DNA of 64,000 bases from Lunularia cruciata (lineage: Eukaryota; Streptophyta; Marchantiopsida; Lunulariales; Lunulariaceae), in NCBI GenBank assembly GCA_948567375.1, contig OX419760.1, positions 46,624,001-46,688,000 of the forward strand, in the 5' to 3' direction. The notes under the pieces are model-generated. The model worked only from the letters and a program-made list of their open reading frames with translations. It was not told the origin of the DNA and searched no databases. Position 1 is the first letter of the stretch, and every line of letters begins with the position of its first letter. A program made the position numbers and the translations under genes. Below are positions 9,596-18,904 of this stretch, one piece after another.

Positions 9596-12139
9596 TACTG
9601 GGCCCTTGGGAGCAATGGTGTCATGCTCCCGACCACTAGAGGTCCCAACCTCTGTGTGAAAAACTCCCTCCACTCTGGCTGCAAGCTCCATACGTCCTTT
9701 GGCTGCATCCCATGTGGACCAAGGGTGTAATCCAAGTAGCCCACGCTCACCTGGATGGACTCCAAGTAGACCACTCTCCCTAGTAGCTACTGGATGTGTC
9801 CCAAGAATACCATGTCCACTCGGTCCATCGCCCCCAGCATGTGCCTGAATCATCTCGATAGGCACAGGGCTCACAAGTGTCCGAGTGGTGATGCCTATCA
9901 AGCGCATCCTACGCTGCTCTGCCAAACCAAGGCTCACAATCCAGGTCAAACAGTTCAGGTCCATAGCCTGACCTAACACCTGACGCCTGGATGCCTCTGA
10001 CACTGCTGGAACAGCGGTAATACCGGTGCGAAAACCCATCGCCCGCTCTCTCTCATCAGCATTGGGCTCCACCAACTGCTGTAACTGTGAGTCCCAAACA
10101 AGTCCAGGTCCTCCCTCTCGAAAAGCATGAGAGCCTGGGAAACTCATGAGTGTGGGAAATGCAGCTCTAGGCTGTCCAACTAGGTTCACCACTACCATGG
10201 GTGACCTATCAGCCACTACCACTGTCTGAGACTGACGCCCAACATCCAAGATATCATCAACAAGAATGTGGTCCAGTCGCTGAATCTCATCATAAGCACG
10301 CTGTAGAACCTCTCTGGGTAAGAGGTTTGTCCACCAAAGACGAAGACGATGAGCCCGTGATCCCACTCTGGCTGCATCTAACAATACAGCAGGTCCCATC
10401 CATGAATGGACATGATGTGTACTCGCCACCACTCTAGTGCGAGAATCACCCATCAATGGAACGTTCTCCAAAAGGTAAGCTGGAGAAACAGACTGATGAA
10501 CCTGGAGATGTCGTAGTATCCGTAACATCTCCCAAAACACACCAGAACGAGGATCCTGAAGACCCAAACCGCGGCCCGCACGTGTATGTCCCTGACATGG
10601 CCATCCAGAAATCACCAAGTGAACAGGCCCATGTCTCTCTAGGTCATGCGCCCCCAGTAAGGAAATGTCTCCTGGTAAGGCCTTCTGGTAACCTTTGACT
10701 CCTGACATCGGTAATAACTCCGGATACCGATAGGCCAAGTGTGCCACATGATGTAGAGAGACTCGCCTAGCAGTCTCATCTCTCTCTACATACAAGTACC
10801 TCTGTACTCGGATACCCGCCTGTAATACCGCAGCTAGTTCGGTGCTGATCCCACCAAACAACTCCAATAGGCATATCCCCTCTATTGGATACTGCCAAGC
10901 AATGAGTGTGGTATCCAGAGGTGTCAAAGCAATCGCCTCTGGAGGCTCATCCTCACACTCATCCCCTGATGGTACGAAGGCTCCACTCCAAGCCTGCTGC
11001 ACCAACTGATCTGCATGCTGCTGCAATGCCTCCTCTGAACTCCACAATGGAACATCCAAGGTGGATGGAACAATCCCACTCGTACTCCATAGCCGAGTGA
11101 TCTCCTCTGGTATTGGAGTATCCTCTGCATGGGCGTTCCCCTCCAACAAGTCACCAGGCCAAGTAACTGCACCGCTGAAAGCCAAAACTGATGCTGCCAT
11201 GGTCCCGGACTGTAGTGAGCCAAGACTGCCACTACTGAAGCGTACTGGTAGGCGACATACCCGTCCCTCACCAGACTGCCAACCAGGTCTATAAGAGGCT
11301 GTCTCCTCCCAATAGTCAATACTGAAACCCATAGGGTATAACACTGCTCCCCCAACTAGCACATCATAGGACTCAGCTATCGTCGCAATAGCTTGAGCTC
11401 TCACCACCGAGCTATCAGTTGGATGACCAGGCTGAACCTGGACAACAAGCTCTCCACATGTGATGTACTGTGTCGAACCACCACCAAGAGATGTCTGGAT
11501 CTGAAATGGACACCTCTCCACATTGGTCTTCCGTAACTCCAGACCAACAACTGCAGCCTTCCCCAACATAAGGGGCTGCGCACCAGAGTCTAACAAGACT
11601 CTCTGTGGTGTATAGACCTTCCCTGAAGGTCCTACCAAACGAAAGACCTCCCTCTGGTTATCCAATAGGACAACACCAGGTGTAAACCGCGCTCTCTCAA
11701 AGGCCGGTCTAGCTGGCAACTCCTCCAGTCTAGCCGCTGCTGCCTGCCATAAACCACTGGTCACTGAACGGATCCCATGCTCCTCAACCAAGTCAGCTCC
11801 ACTACCAACCACCTCTGCTCTAGTAGTAGGAACTGCACCATCCCTACTCTCACACAACATGGTAGCCAACCGGAACACTGGGGCTGGGTCCACTCCCAAT
11901 GTAAACATGTCACTGGCTGAAAATAAAGGATGCCGCATAATCAGCTGAGCCGCCCCCAACATCATGCTAGACTCAGTCTGTGTAGTAGCAAGTGGCTGAC
12001 TAGCAGGTACTCCATCAAGTACTCCATCACCACCTACCACACCTGCACTGGGACGTCTAGGAACCATGGATGTCGTCTGCAATGCCTCAGATAGCGTGAA
12101 AGATTGGGGAAGTCTGACCTGTCTCCCAACCTCTCCTCT
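9593..12139 (-). CDS. Aspartic protease and C5-cytosine DNA methyltransferase part of pol
   Basis: The frame runs from the codon after the TAG at 12140-12142 to the TAG at 9593-9595. Residues counted from 12082: retropepsin-like protease with active-site LLDSGAQ (D165) and a later VLVGGAVLYPMG segment (241-252); then a methyltransferase domain at about 400-720 (bases about 9923-10885). Canonical motifs appear in order: I LELFGGI (406-412, SAM binding), IV SGWPCQ (PCQ 495-497, catalytic Cys), VI LLENVP (ENV 539-541), VIII SRAHRLRLWWTN (575-586), IX/X ERAMGF and RRQVLGQAMD (about 680-706). The reaction would be transfer of methyl from SAM to cytosine C5. Motif order is standard, not the rearranged order of plant DRM enzymes. 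No plant CMT chromodomain or BAH domain is seen. DNMT-bearing retrotransposons have been reported in charophyte algae and dinoflagellates; whether this one is related needs a phylogeny. It could equally be DNMT3-like or of prokaryotic origin. Confidence 0.88.
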   Translation of the reverse strand, partial: RGEVGRQVRLPQSFTLSEALQTTSMVPRRPSAGVVGGDGVLDGVPASQPLATTQTESSMMLGAAQLIMRHPLFSASDMFTLGVDPAPVFRLATMLCESRDGAVPTTRAEVVGSGADLVEEHGIRSVTSGLWQAAAARLEELPARPAFERARFTPGVVLLDNQREVFRLVGPSGKVYTPQRVLLDSGAQPLMLGKAAVVGLELRKTNVERCPFQIQTSLGGGSTQYITCGELVVQVQPGHPTDSSVVRAQAIATIAESYDVLVGGAVLYPMGFSIDYWEETASYRPGWQSGEGRVCRLPVRFSSGSLGSLQSGTMAASVLAFSGAVTWPGDLLEGNAHAEDTPIPEEITRLWSTSGIVPSTLDVPLWSSEEALQQHADQLVQQAWSGAFVPSGDECEDEPPEAIALTPLDTTLIAWQYPIEGICLLELFGGISTELAAVLQAGIRVQRYLYVERDETARRVSLHHVAHLAYRYPELLPMSGVKGYQKALPGDISLLGAHDLERHGPVHLVISGWPCQGHTRAGRGLGLQDPRSGVFWEMLRILRHLQVHQSVSPAYLLENVPLMGDSRTRVVASTHHVHSWMGPAVLLDAARVGSRAHRLRLWWTNLLPREVLQRAYDEIQRLDHILVDDILDVGRQSQTVVVADRSPMVVVNLVGQPRAAFPTLMSFPGSHAFREGGPGLVWDSQLQQLVEPNADERERAMGFRTGITAVPAVSEASRRQVLGQAMDLNCLTWIVSLGLAEQRRMRLIGITTRTLVSPVPIEMIQAHAGGDGPSGHGILGTHPVATRESGLLGVHPGERGLLGLHPWSTWDAAKGRMELAARVEGVFHTEVGTSSGREHDTIAPKGPV

Positions 12140-12142
12140 CTA
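12140..12142 (-). promoter_or_regulatory. In-frame TAG at the gag/pol junction
   Basis: The bases read GAC CCA TAG AGA GGA GAG, and the frame continues open into protease. The position matches the gag/pol UAG of gammaretroviruses, though the following bases are not a match I recognise. Confidence 0.6.
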
Positions 12143-13585
12143 TGGGTCCAACTCCACTGATGCTCCTCTAGGCTCTGGAGCACGTACTGCACTCCTAGTC
12201 ACTGCTGTAGATGCATCCACCTGTGCTGCTCCGCACATGAAGTCCAAAGCATCTCTATCACCAGCATATGAGGTGGAAGCCTCAGCACCCGAATCTGATC
12301 TCCTATGAGCAATAGCCATACTAGCCAATCTCTGCTCCAACTGCTCAATCCGAGTAGCCATAGCTGTGTCAGAAGTAAGGGCAGGTACTGCACCCCTACT
12401 AGGTGTAGATCCTCTACCACCACCTCTACCACCTCGTCCTCCATGAACTGGAGCTCCTCTACTACCTGCCATAGCAGCCCTACCACTCCGTAACTCCGGG
12501 TGTAGGTCAAAACACCGGTCACTAGTATGACCAAATCTGTGGCAGTGCTCACACTGCCTCTGTGCTGGCTGTGATGCACCAGAGGTATCAGGTCCGCTGC
12601 CCTGAGTACACTCTCTCCTATGGTGAGGTCCACCACAAGTCCAACAAGCAACACCACCACTCATTGGCTGCTGCTGACCCGAAAATGAGGGTAAGGGTCT
12701 AACTCCACTAGGCCCTCCACTCGCTCCATAGGATCTGGGCTGTCCACCCTGTCCTCGAAACCCAACTGGGCGTGGTGCACTCTGCTGCACTCTAGAAGAA
12801 GTCACAACCATGGATGAGGTCTCTCTACCAAATCCAGATGTCACCACTCTCTCCTCCACCATGTTGAGCTCAATACGCTCAGCCAAACCAAAGACTACTG
12901 CCAAAGTGGGCGAAGTAGCCTGCAACAACGTAGCATCACGAACTCTACGTCGCAACTCCCTGTCCAGTATCCCATACCAAAACTGGACTGCCTGGGCCTC
13001 AGTAACTCCCTGAGTGAAACTGATCAGCCGCCTCATGCGAGTGTATGCCTCACGTAGGCTCTCTCCAGCCTTCCGCTGGAACTCCTGCAAGCTCCTCAGC
13101 TTGTCAGTCCGCACTCCCTGGTAGTTCTGCCTCAAACATAGGAAGAACTCAACCATGGGGTTAAACCCCGGTACCACACCACCTCCTGTAGCGGTACCTC
13201 CACTCGTAGTAGCAATATCTCCAGCTAGTGCACCTCCACTAGCTCCACCAACACTACTCGAGCTAGAACTCGTAGGTACAGCCGACCTACTCTTGGCCAC
13301 CGAACCTGAAGTGATGGAGACATAGTGTGGAGACCAATACTGTCTCCATAACTCAATCTCCTCCAAATGAGCTCTCCTGAACTCATGGTAGTCGTCCATC
13401 GGTGGACCCTCCAAGTGCTGAAACAACCCCTTCCATGCCATGAAAGGTGTGAACAAAGTCGGGTTCCGCATCTGCTGCAGATCACACCAACTATCGAACT
13501 CCTGGATGAAGTCATCCAACTCAATGGTACCCACTGTACCAGAGTAACGCCTAGGGCCTTTGGAGGCCCCATAAATCTCATCCAT
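12140..13585 (-). CDS. Gag protein of methyltransferase element
   Basis: The first in-frame ATG is at 13583-13585 (MDEIYGASKGPRRYS), giving 481 residues to the TAG at 12140-12142. The frame is open without ATG back to 13927, so a longer product cannot be excluded. The capsid-like part contains RSLQEFQRKAGESLREAYTR and a helical region after it. Two zinc knuckles follow (CWTCGGPHHRREC, and CEHCHRFGHTSDRC of C-x2-C-x4-H-x4-C type), then a glycine/arginine-rich RGGRGGGRG stretch and a short coiled-coil-like RIEQLEQRLASM. Gag would assemble particles and bind element RNA. It is in frame with pol, separated only by TAG. Confidence 0.82.
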   Translation of the reverse strand: MDEIYGASKGPRRYSGTVGTIELDDFIQEFDSWCDLQQMRNPTLFTPFMAWKGLFQHLEGPPMDDYHEFRRAHLEEIELWRQYWSPHYVSITSGSVAKSRSAVPTSSSSSSVGGASGGALAGDIATTSGGTATGGGVVPGFNPMVEFFLCLRQNYQGVRTDKLRSLQEFQRKAGESLREAYTRMRRLISFTQGVTEAQAVQFWYGILDRELRRRVRDATLLQATSPTLAVVFGLAERIELNMVEERVVTSGFGRETSSMVVTSSRVQQSAPRPVGFRGQGGQPRSYGASGGPSGVRPLPSFSGQQQPMSGGVACWTCGGPHHRRECTQGSGPDTSGASQPAQRQCEHCHRFGHTSDRCFDLHPELRSGRAAMAGSRGAPVHGGRGGRGGGRGSTPSRGAVPALTSDTAMATRIEQLEQRLASMAIAHRRSDSGAEASTSYAGDRDALDFMCGAAQVDASTAVTRSAVRAPEPRGASVELDP

Positions 13586-13860
13586 GTCCCACAACAACGG
13601 TGCGGACACACCAAGTGCACTCTCAACTGAATCAGCTCCTGTGTCGAACTCCAACTCAGAGTCAATCTCCTCCCTCACTGGGACCTGAGATACAGGCTGA
13701 TACCGAGCACCACTCCGAGTAAACCCACTACGTACTGCAGGGCTAACTCCTCTGGAATCTCCAAAGAACTCCGTCGTGACAAAGTAACCACACCAACAAA
13801 CCCGAACCACCAACTGCAACAGCAAGTCGCAACCGCAAGTGCCCCACCAAGTGCCAACAC

Positions 13861-13924
13861 CACCGCGTGCCAACACCACCGCGTGCCAACACCACCGCGT
13901 GCCAACACCACCGCGTGCCAACAC
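13861..13924 (+). repeat. 16-bp tandem repeat, four copies
   Basis: CACCGCGTGCCAACAC is repeated four times without change. It lies just upstream of gag. Because 16 is not a multiple of three, all frames stay open and artificial Val/Arg/Gly-rich frames appear. It is most likely leader rather than coding. Confidence 0.9.
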
Positions 13925-14389
13925 CAACTAAAACACCACCCACTAATGTAACTCTAACCGAGATAACTACACTAGGGGAAGGGCAACCTGTAACCTGCCA
14001 TCATAACACGCACTCTCACGGTCTGCAGGTCATCACTTCCTGCCTCACCGGAGAGAAACAAAGGTAGTCTGACTGGTCATCACTCCAGCCTCACCACCGA
14101 GAGCACACCAGAGCACCAACGCTCAAAAGTCAAGGCACCTCACACAAACGTGGTGCACAAACAGGAAGCAGAGAATGGAGGGGATCCAATCACAAGAAAT
14201 CTAAACGAAAACCCTCCATCTCATAACACAACACGGGACTGACTCTGCCACCATTTGGCATTTGACATAAGAGTAGTTCGTATCTAAGTCCTAAGCTACC
14301 AGGATCACCAAGAATGGGATCAAACTGCCTCTCCTAGCCAAAGCTACATGTGTATAGATAACAGTGGCACAGTCACTATGACAACAAGT

Positions 14390-14460
14390 GAGGGTGGACC
14401 AGTTGGCTAGGGCACCAGTCTAGGAACAAGAGATCTAGGGGTCAAACCCTGTTGCGCACA
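14390..14460 (+). ncRNA. tRNA-like segment with A/B-box resemblance
   Basis: AGTTGGCTAGGGCACCAG resembles a D-arm/A box. TCTAG...CTAG can form an anticodon-like stem. GGGGTCAAACCC resembles a T-arm/B box (GGTTCAANNCC). It is not a clean tRNA. It could be a tRNA-derived relic (SINE-like) in the element leader, on the strand opposite to gag-pol. Confidence 0.3.
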
Positions 14461-14769
14461 ATCTAGCAAGAAAGGCAGATTTTGCCAACCAATGACCAAG
14501 ATCTACACTAAACTAGCTAGCCTCACGCCGGCAAGCTGGCTTGCTGGCCCTTTTGGCCCTTCTAGGCCTTCGTAGCCTCTCATAGCCCACAGCCCTATGC
14601 CTCGAAGCCTCGAAACGCCAAAATTCAGCCAAATGAGGCCTTTCTTGTTGCCACTTCGAACCTCCTCCAAAATTGGCGAAACTTCTCCAAATCTGCGAAA
14701 CTCCTCCAAACTAGCGAAAGTTCTCCAAATCTGGCCAAACAGCGAAACTCCTCCAATTATGGCCCAAAA

Positions 14770-14806
14770 TCTGACGTAAATCTGACGTAAAATCTGACGT
14801 AAACCC
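14770..14806 (+). promoter_or_regulatory. Three tandem TGACGTAA motifs
   Basis: ATCTGACGTAA occurs three times in 37 bases. TGACGT is the core of bZIP (as-1/CRE-like) sites. A role in element transcription is inference only. Confidence 0.4.
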
Positions 14807-15127
14807 TAAAGATGGATGTCCGCCAAATCCCCCGCTAACTTTCCACTCGAGCCAAATTGACAAAACGGGTTTTTCCAAATCACAATTTCATGAGAAGAGC
14901 TTTCCAACTCCACCTTCAATTTCACTTTCTGAGCCCAACTCGCAGCAAATTGGCCAGCGCTTCCACACACCGTCCGCCTAACTGCCAGATTTGCATCAAC
15001 TACACGAGCTTCTGCACACTAGGGAAACACAGAACCTGAATCGAGCTACCACGATCCACCGAGCTTGGAGATACCACCAACACTCAACGTTCCTGCACCC
15101 GATTTCCCCCTGACTTCACTTCTCTGA

Positions 15128-15578
15128 TGTAATCAGATTGCTTAACATTCTCAACTCAACTCAACTCAGATCAGTACTTGATCTGTCACTCTATAAACTG
15201 CCAACAACTGGGCACTGATTACAGTCAAGCCACACCCACTCAAGCATAGAGAATCCAGGTGACGCTCGCCGGCCTCTGTCCACCATAGCCAGGAACTCGA
15301 AGGCTCAACATCAGAGAAGTGAGCTCTCTGGAGCTCACTTCGAAACTATACCCCCTGGACTCGAGCTAGCCCTGAAACCCTAACGGTCCCGCTGACGGCA
15401 CACTCGACGGTGCAAACGGTGCAAAGTGACGGTGGGCCCCACTGTGAAGTCAGTACCCCGAACACGAAATCTAACCGTCGGAAAGTAGTCCCTGAGAAAC
15501 AGCTAGAATAACTCTAACTACCATCACTGGAACTCCAGTGTCCGAGCATCTAGATGCGGAACTACAAATGGCGTGACA
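15128..15578 (-). repeat. 5' LTR body of methyltransferase element
   Basis: In element sense it runs TGTCACGCC...GATTACA, 451 bp, almost identical to 5754-6202. It has the same perfect hairpin (15316-15341). No 105-bp unit is found on either side. Confidence 0.9.
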
Positions 15579-15582
15579 TCTG

Positions 15583-18100
15583 TCAAGTCATTGCTTGCGT
15601 TCCATTTAGGATCAATAAACATATAGAATGAAATGTAGAGTTGCAAAATCCAACACCTAACAACCTCTTAATTGCAATCCAAATTTCTCCATACACTCAT
15701 GCAAGAAGATAGTCAATTGATACTCAAAATTAAGCAAAATGTTGAGTGTTTCTATAGCACTTCATTTTACTCATTCTTCTACTCAATTATTGAATTCAAA
15801 ACACTATGAAAGGTTGCTTTAAATAGGCAAACCTCTTTTCACTTACAAAAATTATCTAAATTAATTCCCTATTTCCTACAAATCTCTACATATGAAGCAT
15901 CTTACTACCACTTCCGATCTGAGTACTACATAGACTTTGGCTTCTTCATCCAATTCAACTACAAGTGATTCCTATACTTTGGGTTCATCATCTACATCTA
16001 TTGTTGTCACATCTTCAATTTGTATGGAGACTGAAGTTTAAGATGTCCTATCTATCTTCCACTTCTTTATCCTAATTTTTTCAAATGACTCATGTAACTC
16101 ATTTAAAGTCACATGCACTTTGGATTGGATTACTCTATTCTCACTCAGAGTATGAGTGAGGTGGTCTAAATCAGTATTAACTAAATCTAGTCTAAGGCAT
16201 ATATTATCTCCTATCTTAGTCATCTTCTTGTCTACTCTATCTTTAAGGCAAACAAAGTGTTCAGGTCTATGTCCTTCATCTTCTTCCTTCAAGTTTCCTA
16301 CACTAGCAACTTGAGTTCATGTAGGTAGGCGTCCTCTAACTTTGTCTCGGCTCTAGTATTGAGCATCACCTTTAAGTGGATAGGAACCTCGCTTATTGAA
16401 CCCAAACCCTCCTTTGATGAGAGTGACTAACCTTGGGCCACCTCCTCCTCCAATTTCATACAAAGTTGCTATAGTTCCTCATCATACTTTATCTCCATCT
16501 TCTTCCTCTCCACTTCATCATGAGCAACTTGAGCTTTGTCTTGCTTGACAAGATTGTACAAATGTTGCTCTTCTTGTGTGTTATATTAGCAAGCTCTCTC
16601 TACCAAGCTCAATCTTTCTCCACCATGACTTGCCTTACTTCTTCCATTGATTGTTCTTGCATTTAAATCTGAGTTCTTAAATGAACTAGGTCAATCTAGA
16701 TGTCATCAAATTCCGTCTTAACCTTCTTGAGTGCCTCCTTCTACTTTGCTAATTTTCCTTTTGGATGCTCCAAGTAACTACTATGCTGCTCAAAGCTCCC
16801 TTACAAGTCATTGAAGCTATGTTGTCTTATTACAACATCAACCCAAAATACTTTAGCTTCATGTTTGTTGTGGGTCAACATCTCCTTCAACTACGAGACT
16901 TCTCTACTCAATGCCTTTGCTATCTGAAGCTCATTTTTTACCTTTGGATGCTCCTTCTTTCACTCCCACATACTCATTTGCAAATATACCAATAAAGGAT
17001 AAACAATATTTGACAAGTAATTAATGTCTTTGAATGTGTCTTTGTTGTTTGGTCCTCCTTCATTCTTAGAGGCTGATGCTTATGTCGTAACCCAAAGTCA
17101 AGATCTTCATACCTTCAAACTTAGCTTCTCCTTTGGAAGGTCATCTTTTGGTAGATCCAAAAAAATCGCATCTATGCCTTCCATTCTCTCAATTTCCTTG
17201 TGAAATTCCTAATCCAATCCAATCCTTCCTCAAACACTTCCTCTATTGGCTATTGGACCTTAGGCTTTCCCTTGCTTTCACTACTTGACTCTCTACTCCT
17301 CAGTGTTAGCTCCTCATCAAAGTCCTCATCATTGGACTTGGCTTTGTCTTCTTCCTCTTCTCTTGATGACAGGTCAACCATCGCTACAACTTGACTCGGG
17401 TTCAATTGCCAAGTTGTTTGCCTCTTTGTTAGAGAAACTGTATCCTTGTGTTGACTTCTCTTCTTAGGTTGAGGTACCAAGATATCAAATTATTCTCTTG
17501 TTTGGTTCTAGCAAAATGATGGTCACTCTTTTTGACCTCTCTTTGACCTCTAATGTATTGCTTCTCCTCCTCATCTACATCTTGACATAAGTCTGGATGG
17601 AAATATGATACCATCTACCTTCCCTCCTTGGGGTTGAGTAAATTCAATCCCAAATAGTAATGGGCTACAAAAGGTATGAAGTAGTGGGGCAACATTTCCA
17701 TCCTCCATTGCACTATCATCTACCTCATCCTAATGTAGAAACACCCCGCCTAGTTTACACTCTCTCTTGCAAACACAAGATAGAAGTATACTACTTGTTG
17801 CTTTGTTACATAGGTAGTTCATAGCCATCACTACTCAAACAATACTTTGCCTCATTGGGTCTATGTAAGTGTCTACCTTGTATCCATTTTTCTTTTGAGG
17901 TTCACTAAAGGACTTCTTCAATTCTTCTATTTATTCCATAGGATCACACTTTTGATCAAAGGTGATCCTCGTAGGCTCTCTTGCATCCCGTCCTAAAACT
18001 AACCTTCAATTGGCTTTAGTACATTGGCTCAAGTTTCCTCTCTTCCCCTCCTTGTTTGGACTGTACTCACAATTACTAACCGCAATTTTTGTCATGAATC
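15583..18100 (-). pseudogene. Decayed coiled-coil-rich ORFs of an unidentified repeat
   Basis: Minus-strand frames such as 16038-16292 (LDHLTHTLSENRVIQSK) and 17250-17480 (acidic, REEEEDKAKSNDEDFDEELT) are broken by many stops. Between them, stretches such as KEALKKVKTEF and QEQSMEEVRQVMVEKD suggest an old coiled-coil protein. I recognise no enzyme domain. A similar style of decayed coiled-coil frame is found on the plus strand at 32.6-36.5 kb. The region is probably a dead mobile element into which the methyltransferase element inserted. Confidence 0.35.
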
Positions 18101-18789
18101 TTAGGAAACTAAGATTCTAATTCCATGCCAAGAAAGTGATTCAAAGTAGGCTCAAGACTTTGAATCTGGCCACCATATCAATACATCTAATTATAGGATT
18201 TCAGACCGAGATGGCTGAAACCTATATTCCTCTCTTAAACGGCATCATGCTTCTCTCCTCACTCGACTTTGCACATAGAAATCTTATGGCTCAACTTGTA
18301 ATTCTAACACGATTAGGATAACTACTCAAAGGCACAAGATAATTCTTCAGCATTGCAACACCCTCTAGATGAACTCTCAATTTTATAATCTTCTCAACCA
18401 CAATCATTCTTTAATCAAACCTCAGTCACAAATCATGTCTATGCATGTCTTCCTCTTGTCACTTTTGAATATATCCTCCCACGAAGTAACTATTCTCATC
18501 AAGAGTACCTTCTTGGCTGGTACAGCCCGAGTCAAGTTTGTTAAGGATCCTCGGATTGGGTTCTACATTCCAAAACAAAGTGTCCTCACTTCGGATCTTC
18601 CATCCTTCCAAGTACGATATGGGTCTTCATCTCCTCTGATACAAAGTTGACTTCCTCGGATCGGATCAGATCAGATCAGATCTCCTACTTTGGATCCAAA
18701 CACACCAATTTTCTTCATCTAACCTCTGTTTCTACTTTAAAATACCCTTTCTATCCTAAAAACTATCAAAAACAAAAAAATGTGTGTAC
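18101..18789. other. No clear gene; short GATCA microsatellite
   Basis: A 93-codon plus-strand frame at 18369-18650 (HEVTILIKSTFLAGTARVKF) has no recognisable family. A GATCAGATCAGATCAGATC run lies at about 18660-18680. Nothing else is supported. Confidence 0.3.
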
Positions 18790-18904
18790 CGCGTATGATG
18801 TATCCTGAGCCGTTTTAGGTAGCTCCACATGGAGAAGTGTAACCATAGCTAGCACAAGAATAACAATCATAACACACAATGCTGCTCTCTTTATCTTCCC
18901 ATAC
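18790..18904 (-). CDS. Possible early exon of a membrane-anchored protein
   Basis: On the minus strand a good acceptor (TTTTGCAG) at 18905 is followed by an open frame YGKIKRAALCVMIVILVLA, a basic stretch and a hydrophobic segment of about 20 residues, then LLHVELPKTAQDTSYA and a GT donor at 18788-18789. This looks like a signal anchor of a type II membrane protein. The following exons are not visible downstream (to the left), so the gene may be truncated. The surrounding sequence to about 19320 is repeated in inverted orientation at about 39130-39690, where the frame is broken. Confidence 0.35.

Larger units (their letters stand above)
13925..15127 (-). other. Leader of methyltransferase element
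   Basis: The leader is about 1.2 kb between the 5' LTR and gag with no convincing gene. It holds a tRNA-like or pol III-box-like segment (14390-14460), a degenerate repeat of about 22 bp (CTCCTCCAAA..GCGAAA, 14656-14757) and three TGACGTAA motifs (14770-14806). Next to the LTR only a weak match to an initiator-tRNA primer site is seen (ATCAGAG). Confidence 0.6.
5648..15578 (-). mobile_element. Young Ty3/gypsy-like element encoding a DNA methyltransferase and PHD finger
   Basis: The 9.93-kb insertion has ends TGTCG... and ...CGTGACA on the plus strand, flanked by TCTG on both sides (5644-5647 and 15579-15582), a likely 4-bp target duplication (possibly 5 bp, TCTGT). Order in element sense: LTR (15128-15578), leader, gag, TAG, protease-methyltransferase, TAG, RT-RNase H-integrase-PHD, TAG plus seven codons, polypurine tract (6311-6320), 105-bp unit, LTR body (5754-6202), 105-bp unit. 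The two LTR bodies differ at only about four positions by eye, so insertion is recent. The element is visibly richer in G+C than its neighbours, as expected for a young methylated copy that has not yet decayed. Confidence 0.9.

Noticed and set aside
10201-10698. Plus-strand frames opposite the methyltransferase domain
   Set aside because: Antisense shadows of a well-supported domain.
9593-12082. Methyltransferase as bacterial contamination or a free-standing host gene
   Set aside because: It is in one frame with gag, protease and RT inside a bounded LTR element with target duplication and near-identical LTRs.
13861-13924. CRISPR array
   Set aside because: The 16-bp units are contiguous with no spacers. 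It is a simple tandem repeat in eukaryotic DNA.
13586-13927. Gag N-terminal extension across the 16-bp tandem repeat
   Set aside because: It has no ATG, low-complexity translation and a TAG immediately upstream. The ATG at 13585 is the simpler start, though not proven.
14390-14460. Functional tRNA gene
   Set aside because: Acceptor stem and anticodon loop do not fold cleanly. Only D-arm and T-arm resemblance remains.
15118-15128. Initiator-Met primer site next to the methyltransferase element 5' LTR
   Set aside because: Only ATCAGAG (7 bases) matches. Too weak to annotate as a primer site.
18369-18650. Host gene exon on the plus strand
   Set aside because: No splice-site pair, no family match and decayed surroundings.
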